A stretch of DNA of 29,893 nt, taken from the IMG/VR virus record IMGVR_UViG_3300010210_000031, positions 1 through 29,893 of that record; one strand, written 5' to 3'. Positions within the stretch are counted from its first letter, which is position 1. Each line of letters opens with the position of its first letter. The position numbers and the translations under genes are program-made. Positions 16,441 through 22,726 of the stretch are shown piece by piece. The stretch comes from a virus. The notes beneath the pieces were generated by a model. It searched no databases. It was given only the letters and a program-made list of their open reading frames with translations, and was not told the DNA's origin.

Positions 16441-16904
16441 AGATTCCGCAGCCTCCACCACGCCGCATTCACGGCGTCCGCCATCTTATTGTCCCAATAC
16501 TTGTCAGTTCTACCGACGCGATTTTCGGCATGCTGCTTTGTGTCCTTGCTGGTCGTCTGCATGGAGGCATAGATCTTAAGCTCGACCGGCATTCCGCTAT
16601 GCGCACAGGCGAGAACAATGGCGGCATCGGAATGAGCCGACTTGCGCTTCGCTTTCGTGTCGTTCTGCGTGTATTCGTTCTGTTTTATAATCACTCTCAC
16701 GACGTCGGGGTGAGCATCTAAGATGGCCAAGACTTCGCGATACAGCCAGTCCAACCTTTCGGCGTCTGCGTCCTCCCCGATCGATACGGGGACGGACAGC
16801 TTATTGTCGCCCGCTGCGTTCTCCAACGTGTAGACGCCCCCCATTTCGGACACCACTGCATAGCGGGGAGCCTTTGGGTCACCGCGAAATCCGAGAACCT
16901 TCAT
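16437..16904 (-). CDS. RNase H/RuvC-fold-like protein, unknown function
   Basis: 155 residues. The ATG at 16904 is chosen because GAGGAGG lies about eight bases upstream and it overlaps the hsdS stop by ATGA. It opens with strand M-K-V-L-G-F-R-G-D-P (Asp9), followed by a second strand (Y-A-V-V-S-E). A later strand carries V-R-V-I-I-K-Q-N-E-Y (Glu77). Then K-R-K-S-A-H-S-D-A-A-I-V-L-A-C-A-H-S-G-M-P-V resembles the helix and strand that follow in RuvC-like resolvases, and the C-terminus has M-A-D-A-V-N-A-A (Asp143), the position of the last acidic ligand. The acidic spacing suggests an RNase H-fold nuclease, but this is fold-level inference. It is coupled to the kinase that follows, so the two probably act together. 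Confidence 0.75.
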   Translation of the reverse strand: MKVLGFRGDPKAPRYAVVSEMGGVYTLENAAGDNKLSVPVSIGEDADAERLDWLYREVLAILDAHPDVVRVIIKQNEYTQNDTKAKRKSAHSDAAIVLACAHSGMPVELKIYASMQTTSKDTKQHAENRVGRTDKYWDNKMADAVNAAWWRLRNL

Positions 16905-18175
16905 GCCAAAACCTCCTCTGAATTCACGCGCCACTCCCCGGTCAGGAGTTTTTGCATGAGACCGCGTTTTTGGCGCTTGAGGACATCAATCTGTTGTTCA
17001 AGAGCATCAATTTCTGCCTTTGACGTGCGAATGACTTCTGCAATGGCTCTTTGCTCCGGGAGTGGCGGCACCGGAAAGGGCAGCTTTGAAAATTCATTCC
17101 AACGGAGACTGCCCCGCCGATCAACTGACGCGCTGGTACTGACTTCAAAAATATGCCGATACAGAGTCGTTTTCAGAACCGCAATCGCGTATTCAACATC
17201 CACCCGCTTCTTGTGGAACCGGAAAACGGTGTATATTGGACTGACCAACCCTATATTAATGATATTTTGTAGTCCAATTGAGCCCTCTTCAATATGATTA
17301 CTCGGGAACCCGAAATCATTGCGGTAGATTTTTTTGTATCCTGACAGATCAGAGCTATAGACCTGCTTCTTAAAATACTCCAGAGATCTAACGAACCCGT
17401 CGTGCTTCGAGCAGGAGAGCACCTCGCCAATCTCCCCATTGCTGGCGCGCTCCGATATTTCGGTGGCGAGTGCTCCAATCGGTTCACAGTTCCATGACTC
17501 GGGCAATGTGAACCACCGATGCCGATGACTCCTTTCGCCTTCCCGAAACTGCTCCAGTTGCCGCAAACCAAAAATTATTTCGTGCGTCAGCCCGAGATAA
17601 AGAGTGTGTTTGCGCGCCCGAAGCGCCTCCAGCTTCTCGATCGCGTCGTCCCAGGTGCGCAGGATTTCGGTGATTCTCACCTGTTCCGACATAGGCGGAA
17701 GGAGGACGGGGAAAGCCTTCAACTGCGTGGAGTTAATGCTGGCGAGGTTCGTACTTTGTTTAGAAGATCCTTGAAAATACCTCTTCCCATACGATGAAGC
17801 GGCCTGCAAGGCGAGAAACTCAGGAAGCAAAAAGGCACGATCAGGGCGCACCGCAAACACATGATTCTGATGCAAACAGAGATCTATTTGCCCCTTCCAC
17901 ACGGCTCCCCTGCCAAGTTTGTCGAAATCCCCCCCCTCAGTAAAAAGAACATCACCGGACCGAAGAGCGTGCCTCTGTATATAACGTGCCTCCACCTGAA
18001 TTCTCTTGACTTCTTGAAGATCAATATAGCCGTCTTGGACATTGGCGACACGGAGATAAGGCAGCGATACTGCCGATCCATTGATCTCTTTGCCTTTGGC
18101 AATACCCGTTTGGATCTCGGCCACTTCGGCCAGCTTACAGACGTTCCAGTCGTGGGGAACTGTATGATTATGCAT
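16901..18175 (-). CDS. hsdS: Type I restriction-modification specificity subunit (full length)
   Basis: 424 residues from ATG 18175, with AAAGGGGGG upstream and an eight-base overlap with the RhuM-like stop. Two target-recognition domains (about residues 1-160 and 215-370) are each followed by a conserved helix: L-P-P-M-S-E-Q-V-R-I near 159 and P-P-L-P-E-Q-R-A-I-A near 370, with long coiled-coil spacers. HsdS determines the two half-sites recognised by the complex. TRDs are variable, so the sequence cannot be predicted. Part of the second TRD is more AT-rich than its neighbours, as is common for exchanged recognition domains. Confidence 0.93.
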   Translation of the reverse strand: MHNHTVPHDWNVCKLAEVAEIQTGIAKGKEINGSAVSLPYLRVANVQDGYIDLQEVKRIQVEARYIQRHALRSGDVLFTEGGDFDKLGRGAVWKGQIDLCLHQNHVFAVRPDRAFLLPEFLALQAASSYGKRYFQGSSKQSTNLASINSTQLKAFPVLLPPMSEQVRITEILRTWDDAIEKLEALRARKHTLYLGLTHEIIFGLRQLEQFREGERSHRHRWFTLPESWNCEPIGALATEISERASNGEIGEVLSCSKHDGFVRSLEYFKKQVYSSDLSGYKKIYRNDFGFPSNHIEEGSIGLQNIINIGLVSPIYTVFRFHKKRVDVEYAIAVLKTTLYRHIFEVSTSASVDRRGSLRWNEFSKLPFPVPPLPEQRAIAEVIRTSKAEIDALEQQIDVLKRQKRGLMQKLLTGEWRVNSEEVLA

Positions 18176-19193
18176 CACGCCCCCCTTTCTTCGGGACGGA
18201 TGCCGTGTCAGCAATCCGCTGCAACTCCTCCAGTTCGTCCACCTGCTCGGCGGCGGCGCGGTCGGCGTCCTTGCGGGCGAGGTCGAAGGTGGCGTAGCGC
18301 TGATGGGCGATCTGTTCGGCCTGCCGGGCGGAGACGGTTCCGGCGTTGCGCAGGATGGGCAGTTCGTTCCCGGCCAGGAAGTTGTCGAGGATCGGTTCCC
18401 ATTCCGCGAGGCGCATGGTCTGGCGGCGCCTGGCCCGGAAGTCGGCGGTATCGAGGAACATGGTCACGATCTGGTTCAATTCGCTGATCTCGGGTTCGCC
18501 GAGGTAGTTCTTGGCGACGGTCACATCCGCCTTGCGCACGCGCTTGCCCTTCTTCGACGTCAGGCCCATGTCCGGCGCGGCTGGATCGGCGCGCTCAACA
18601 ATGAGCTCCCCGGCGGTGTGGCCGGTCACCGCGTAGAGCATCTTGTTCTGGATTTTGGCGTAGAAGTCCTGAACGGCCTGCGCGTTGGAGGCGTAGTCCT
18701 CGCTGAGGGCCAGAATGTCGCGGACCTTCTGATACACCCGCGCTTCGGACGCCCGGATATCGCGAATCCGCGCGATGAGTTCTTCGAAATAGTCGGCAGC
18801 GGGGTCCTTCAGGCGGGCATCGTTCATGGCGAAGCCCTTGACGAGATATTCCCGCAGGACCGTCGTCGCCCAGCGCCGGAACTGCACCCCGCGCGGGGAG
18901 CGCACGCGGTAGCCAACGGACAGGATGACATCGAGGTTGTAGGCATCGACCTCGCGGGAAACCTCGCGCTTTCCCTCCTGTTGAACTCTCCGGAATTTCC
19001 GGATAGTTGCCGCCGGATCGCACTCCCCGTCCTCGAACAGGTTGCCGATGTGCTCGTTGATCGTGCGGATATCCTTGTCGAACAGCTCGGCCATCTGGCG
19101 CTGCGTCAGCCAGGCCGTGCCGTCAACAGCGCGAAGCTGAATCTCGGTCAGGCCGTCTTCGGTTGTATAGAGGATCAGTTCGCCTTCAGACAT
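18168..19193 (-). CDS. RhuM-family protein in the hsd operon
   Basis: 341 residues from ATG 19193; a GTG at 19199 is in frame and closer to AAGGAG, so the start is uncertain by two codons. It overlaps the HsdM stop by eight bases. The N-terminal half is typical of the RhuM/virulence family: W-L-T-Q-R-Q-M-A-E-L-F, then I-R-T-I-N-E-H-I, F-R-R-V-Q-Q-E-G, N-L-D-V-I-L-S-V-G-Y-R-V-R-S and F-R-R-W-A-T-T-V-L-R-E-Y. The C-terminal half has F-L-A-G-N-E-L-P-I-L and a helical Arg/Glu-rich tail. RhuM-like genes are common inside type I restriction loci between hsdM and hsdS. Their role is unsettled; a DNA-binding accessory or regulator is likely from the N-terminal helix-turn-helix-like region. Confidence 0.9.
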   Translation of the reverse strand: MSEGELILYTTEDGLTEIQLRAVDGTAWLTQRQMAELFDKDIRTINEHIGNLFEDGECDPAATIRKFRRVQQEGKREVSREVDAYNLDVILSVGYRVRSPRGVQFRRWATTVLREYLVKGFAMNDARLKDPAADYFEELIARIRDIRASEARVYQKVRDILALSEDYASNAQAVQDFYAKIQNKMLYAVTGHTAGELIVERADPAAPDMGLTSKKGKRVRKADVTVAKNYLGEPEISELNQIVTMFLDTADFRARRRQTMRLAEWEPILDNFLAGNELPILRNAGTVSARQAEQIAHQRYATFDLARKDADRAAAEQVDELEELQRIADTASVPKKGGRDA

Positions 19194-20703
19194 CGACACC
19201 CAGCTCCTTCAGATGCCCGGCCATGCGCGCGCGCACGTCGGCGAGTTCGGCCTCGATCTTGTCGATCTCCTTTTGCAGGGCGGCGACGTCGATGTCCTCC
19301 TCCGGCTCGAACGTGTCCACATAGCGCGGAATGTTGAGGTTGAAGTCGTTCTCGGCGATCTCCTCGGGGCTGGCGAGGTGGGAGAACTTGTCGATCTCCG
19401 CCCGGTCTCGATACGTGCTCAGGATCTTGTCGATGTGCGCGTCGTCCAGCACGTTGCGGGCCTTGCCGGGGCTGAACTCTTTGCTGGCGTCAATGAACAG
19501 GACGTCGCGCCGGTTCTCATTGGCCCCGCCATCCTCGCGGGAGCGGTCGAAGACCAAAATGGCAACCGGAATGCCGGTGGTGGTGAACAGGTTGGCGGGC
19601 AGGCCGACCACGGCGTCGAGAAGGTTTTCCTCGATCAGCGCCTTGCGGATCCTGCCCTCGGCCCCGCCCCGGAACAGCACCCCATGCGGCACGATGACGG
19701 CGACGCGCCCGCTCTGGCGCTTGGCGATCTCGATCATGTGCGTGATGAAGGCATAGTCGCCCTTGGACTTGGGCGGCACGCCGCGCCAGTAGCGTTTGTA
19801 GGGATCACCTGCGGCATCTTCCGCCCCCCACTTGTCCAGCGAGAACGGGGGATTGGCGACGACGATATCGAATTTCATCAGGTGGTCGCCCTCGATCAGC
19901 GCCGGGCTGTTGAGGGTGTCGCACCATTCGATCCGGGCGGCGTCCTTGGCGTGCAGGAACATGTTCATCCGCGATAGCGCCCAGGTGGCCCCGTTCACCT
20001 CCTGCCCGAACAGGGCGTAGTTGTCGGAGCCGGTGGCCTTGGCGGCCTCGATCAACAGCGAACCGGACCCGCAGGCCGGATCGCAGATCGTGTTGCCCGG
20101 TTCCGGGGCGGCCAGCGCCGCCAGCACGCGGGAGACGGCGGAGGGCGTATAGAACTCCCCGGCCTTCTTCCCGGCATCGGATGCAAAGCGCTCAATCAGA
20201 TAAATGTAGCAGTTGCCGATAATATCCTCCGTGACCCGTGAGGGGCGGAGGTCAAGTTCAGGCTTGTAAAAGTCTTCAAGCATGTTTTTCAGGCGGCGGT
20301 TGCGGTCCTTGACCCGCCCGAGATTGGGTTCGGAGTTGAAGTCGATGTTCCGGAATACGCCTTCCAGCTTGGTCCGGTTTTTATCCTCGATCTGCTCCAG
20401 CGCCATGTTGATGAGCTCGCCGATGTTGGCGGCGTCGCGCTGTTCATAGAGGTCGTAGAAGCTGGCTCCCTCGGGCAGCACAAAGCGTTCCCGCTCCAGG
20501 CGGCGGCGGATGCGGGCCTCCTCCCCGGCGAACTGTTTGCGGTAGCTCTCAACGTGGTCGTTCCAGTGGTCCGAAATGTATTTCAGGAACAGCATCACAA
20601 GGATGTAATCCTTGTACTGCCCTGCATCGACAACGCCCCGAAATGTGTCGCACGCCGCCCAAGCGGTTTGGTTAATCTTTTCTTGCTGAATTTTGTCGTT
20701 CAT
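19186..20703 (-). CDS. hsdM: Type I restriction-modification methyltransferase subunit
   Basis: 505 residues. Start ATG 20703 with AAAGGAA upstream. An N-terminal helical domain (residues 1-160) is followed by the N6-adenine methyltransferase core: F-Y-T-P-S near 185-188, AdoMet motif I D-P-A-C-G-S-G at 208-214, and the catalytic N-P-P-F at 284-287. HsdM methylates adenine in the sequence set by HsdS and, with HsdR, forms the restriction complex. Length and motif order are normal and the frame is open throughout. A 12-bp hairpin at 20727-20755 sits just before it and may tune expression of HsdM and the genes after it. Confidence 0.97.
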   Translation of the reverse strand: MNDKIQQEKINQTAWAACDTFRGVVDAGQYKDYILVMLFLKYISDHWNDHVESYRKQFAGEEARIRRRLERERFVLPEGASFYDLYEQRDAANIGELINMALEQIEDKNRTKLEGVFRNIDFNSEPNLGRVKDRNRRLKNMLEDFYKPELDLRPSRVTEDIIGNCYIYLIERFASDAGKKAGEFYTPSAVSRVLAALAAPEPGNTICDPACGSGSLLIEAAKATGSDNYALFGQEVNGATWALSRMNMFLHAKDAARIEWCDTLNSPALIEGDHLMKFDIVVANPPFSLDKWGAEDAAGDPYKRYWRGVPPKSKGDYAFITHMIEIAKRQSGRVAVIVPHGVLFRGGAEGRIRKALIEENLLDAVVGLPANLFTTTGIPVAILVFDRSREDGGANENRRDVLFIDASKEFSPGKARNVLDDAHIDKILSTYRDRAEIDKFSHLASPEEIAENDFNLNIPRYVDTFEPEEDIDVAALQKEIDKIEAELADVRARMAGHLKELGVDV

Positions 20704-20726
20704 TCAAATTTCCTTTCGGGTTCTAT

Positions 20727-20755
20727 CTTGGGGCGAACACGTGGTTCGCCCCAAG
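20727..20755 (-). promoter_or_regulatory. Perfect 12-bp hairpin between the GIY-YIG-like gene and hsdM
   Basis: CTTGGGGCGAAC (20727-20738), a 5-base loop ACGTG and GTTCGCCCCAAG (20744-20755) form a perfect stem in the only real gap of the operon (59 bases). On the transcribed minus strand it is followed by ATAGAACC rather than a T-run, so it is more likely a processing or stabilising hairpin or attenuator than a classical terminator. Confidence 0.6.
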
Positions 20756-20762
20756 ACATTTC

Positions 20763-21068
20763 TCAGATAAGTCCACAGGGCGGATTGAACTGCGTCCGCA
20801 ACTGCCGCTCAATCACCATTCGATTGGCGTGGTCAGCGTAGATCGCCGCGACGCCGAACTCAGCGTAGCCCTGGCCACGCCAACAGGGTTTGCGGTCGTG
20901 GTTTTCAACACGATCGCGAACGTTCTGTGATTCTCCGACATCAACGACACTCCAGTTTGAATACTGGTCGTTGCGTCCAAGAATCACATAGACACCGGAT
21001 TGGTGTTCGAGCGGTTGCGTATTGCCGAAAGGACCATCGGCCTGATAGCCTGCGATTTGGATAGGCAT
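20763..21068 (-). CDS. GIY-YIG-like small protein
   Basis: 101 residues from ATG 21068, eight bases after the half-HsdS stop. The pattern S-G-V-Y-V-I-L (GIY position) and V-V-D-V-G-E-S (YIG position), then R-D-R-V-E-N-H-D-R-K-P-C-W and a late I-E-R-Q-L-R-T-Q-F-N-P-P-C, fits a compact GIY-YIG nuclease-like domain; the Glu in IERQL and the Asn in FNP are plausible active-site positions. Confident as a fold suggestion, weaker as an active nuclease because the second motif is divergent. It is the second gene of the operon, before hsdM. Role unknown: it could nick DNA or be an inactive DNA-binding relative. Confidence 0.65.
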   Translation of the reverse strand: MPIQIAGYQADGPFGNTQPLEHQSGVYVILGRNDQYSNWSVVDVGESQNVRDRVENHDRKPCWRGQGYAEFGVAAIYADHANRMVIERQLRTQFNPPCGLI

Positions 21069-21076
21069 GATTCACC

Positions 21077-21727
21077 TCATTTGTTCGCCTGTTCCGATTT
21101 GACCGTCGGAGGACCAGTCCGGCGGCCACCCAAAGGCCCAGCCTCATTCCCGTGAGGCTGGGTTTTTCGCACCCGCTCAAGCAGGGCGAAATTCACGAAC
21201 TTCTGCTTCTTCTCGGCCAAAACATTTAGAAGCGCGCTCTCCCGATCAGACAGAGACGCAATTTCCACAATCCGGTTTTGAGTGGAAATATCTGGAATAT
21301 CGAGATCAATATTTTCTAAACTCGACTTCGGAATCATTCGCATATTCGTCCCGCGCGCGCATTCGTCAAAGTAACGTTGTGCGGGGGCTTGGTTAACAAT
21401 CCATGCCAAAAACTTTGGGGTGATAATATCCTTGTTCGGCCGCAGGATAATCAAGGGCAGTAGAATTAGAAGCGGCTCATTAAGGTTTTCGGGAATGGCT
21501 GCGGCAACTGTTTGATCCCCGCGCGGCCTGAACAAAACGTCCCCGGAGCGGGCGAAATATCGGTCAGCGATACCATCGCTTGCCATTCTGGTCAGATTCG
21601 ATGGATCAATTCCGCGCAGGGACACATCGCCCATCTGTACAACGGGAACACCGCCGCGCTCGACCGGCTCAAGCCGCCCGCGCAGGGTGAGGCCTGTTTG
21701 AATAGATGAGATTGCCGATAGGCGCAT
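21077..21727 (-). CDS. Half-size HsdS-like specificity protein, first gene of the operon
   Basis: 216 residues, start ATG 21727 with AGGAGA upstream. It has a single target-recognition domain with S-subunit hallmarks: S-S-I-Q-T-G, V-V-Q-M-G-D-V, S-G-D-V-L-F-R-P-R-G-D near residue 80, F-L-A-W-I-V-N and P-K-S-S-L-E-N-I-D-L-D-I-P, then a helix (I-V-E-I-A-S-L-S-D-R-E-S) as in HsdS spacers. Half-size S proteins can dimerise to give symmetric recognition, or add a second specificity. A full-length HsdS is encoded 3 kb downstream. The last 30 residues are Gly/Pro/Arg-rich, unlike HsdS, and are coded over a plus-strand terminator-like hairpin, so the 3' end may have been replaced. Confidence 0.8.
   Translation of the reverse strand: MRLSAISSIQTGLTLRGRLEPVERGGVPVVQMGDVSLRGIDPSNLTRMASDGIADRYFARSGDVLFRPRGDQTVAAAIPENLNEPLLILLPLIILRPNKDIITPKFLAWIVNQAPAQRYFDECARGTNMRMIPKSSLENIDLDIPDISTQNRIVEIASLSDRESALLNVLAEKKQKFVNFALLERVRKTQPHGNEAGPLGGRRTGPPTVKSEQANK
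21137..21167 (+). terminator. Terminator-like hairpin inside the 3' end of the half-HsdS gene
   Basis: CCCAGCCTCA (21137-21146), loop TTCCCG, TGAGGCTGGG (21153-21162) and TTTTT (21163-21167). It is a textbook plus-strand intrinsic terminator, yet no plus-strand gene ends here. It may be a relic from an earlier neighbour and mark the replaced end of the half-HsdS gene. Confidence 0.6.
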
Positions 21728-21753
21728 GCGATTCTCCTATCTGTACGACAACC

Positions 21754-21782
21754 TACATATTCGGAATCAGGCGAAGAGTCAA
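21754..21782 (-). promoter_or_regulatory. Putative promoter of the hsd operon
   Basis: On the minus strand TTGACT (21782-21777) and TATGTA (21759-21754) are separated by 17 bases, about 25 bases before the ribosome site of the first gene. The -35 box matches five of six consensus bases, the -10 only three, so a sigma-70-type promoter is plausible, not certain. Confidence 0.45.
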
Positions 21783-22287
21783 CAAAATTTGCTGTAGGGT
21801 CGCCTACTGATTTTTTTTGCTTGATGACGCAGGAGCCGGACCGTGGTCCAGCGGCGGGACGCTGGCCGATGGGAGGTCCAGGAGGGAGAGCCGAAGTCGC
21901 CCTCCTGGTCAGGGTTCCAAGGGGCGGAACGTCATTTGGCCGTGGGGGTCTCGGGGGAGCACGGCGGCTTCCCTGAGCGGGATGCAACGTCCGCACGTTG
22001 CTGGCACCGGGAGTGGGCTCGATGGCCCGGACGGTACCTCATGCGCCCTTGGCGGGCCGGAGATGCGACCAGCAGCCCGGAGCGGTTAGGCGCGCCCGAG
22101 GGGGATGCAACGGGGGACGGAACGTCCCCCTTGCCAAGATGGTGTTGTAGTACAACACACATCTTGCGGAACGTCTTAGCCGGGGCATGGCACCGCCGGA
22201 AAAACCCTCGGCGACTTTTCCGATTTGCTCCAGACCGCCAATCGCCCGATGCAAGCGGGGTCAGTTTGGGGGGGCCTTGTGGCCGGA
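21783..22287. other. Noncoding region between the two minus-strand operons
   Basis: About 500 bases without a convincing gene. The motif CGGAACGTC occurs three times (21925-21933, 22118-22126, 22167-22175). GGGGGAC/GTCCCCC form a stem-loop at 22112-22130, and an imperfect palindrome followed by CATCTTGC lies at 22136-22166. This density of repeats and lack of coding potential suits an origin of transfer or a regulatory region. Confidence 0.5.
22112..22175. other. Candidate origin of transfer (oriT)
   Basis: A perfect 7-bp stem-loop (22112-22130) is followed by AAGATG, the exact palindrome TGTTGTAGTACAACA (22143-22157) and CATCTTGC (22160-22167). Palindrome followed by a nick sequence of the type YATCYTG/Y is the layout of MOBP-type oriT sites, where the core is ATCCTG or similar. 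The relaxase lies 14 kb away, which weakens the case. It sits next to the coupling-protein operon. Confidence 0.35.
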
Positions 22288-22710
22288 TCATGCCCTTTGC
22301 ATCACATGCCCGGCGAAGCGGGCGAAGGCATAGACCATGACACCGGCGATCAGATAGGGGACAGGGGCGGAGACCTCGAACCAGTAGGGCAGCGCGGCCA
22401 GCCCCAGGACGAGGGTCCAGGCTCCGAACCGCTCCAGAACACCCGGGCCACCGACGGCACGGGTCCGGCCATCCGGGTTTCGGATGATGGTTTTCTGGGG
22501 GTAGCGGCGCTCACGGGCGCGCCGCCAAGCGCGCGCACGATTCCACAGAATGAGGCCGCAATAGATGGCCAGCCACGGCGCGGTGTACAGCATCGCGAGG
22601 TGAAGCGCCTGAGGCGGCGGATACAGGAACAGGCCGTAGTGCCCCGCGATCTGGGCGAGACTTCCCCAGGCTCCGAACGCGGTGAAGATGAGACCGATTG
22701 TCGTCCGCAT
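22288..22710 (-). CDS. Small membrane protein, last gene of the VirD4-like operon
   Basis: 140 residues. ATG 22710 is chosen over an upstream in-frame start because GGGGAGG lies upstream. Four hydrophobic segments are visible (about residues 4-25, 35-55, 92-110 and 114-132) with a central Arg-rich loop (R-A-R-A-W-R-R-A-R-E-R-R-Y), so an inner-membrane protein is likely. The start lies inside the last codons of the coupling-protein gene in the other frame or just at its end, so the two are coupled. No family is recognised. Since the coupling protein lacks the usual N-terminal membrane helices, this could be its membrane anchor; this is inference. Confidence 0.75.
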   Translation of the reverse strand: MRTTIGLIFTAFGAWGSLAQIAGHYGLFLYPPPQALHLAMLYTAPWLAIYCGLILWNRARAWRRARERRYPQKTIIRNPDGRTRAVGGPGVLERFGAWTLVLGLAALPYWFEVSAPVPYLIAGVMVYAFARFAGHVMQRA

Positions 22711-22726
22711 GATCGGGCCTCCCCTT

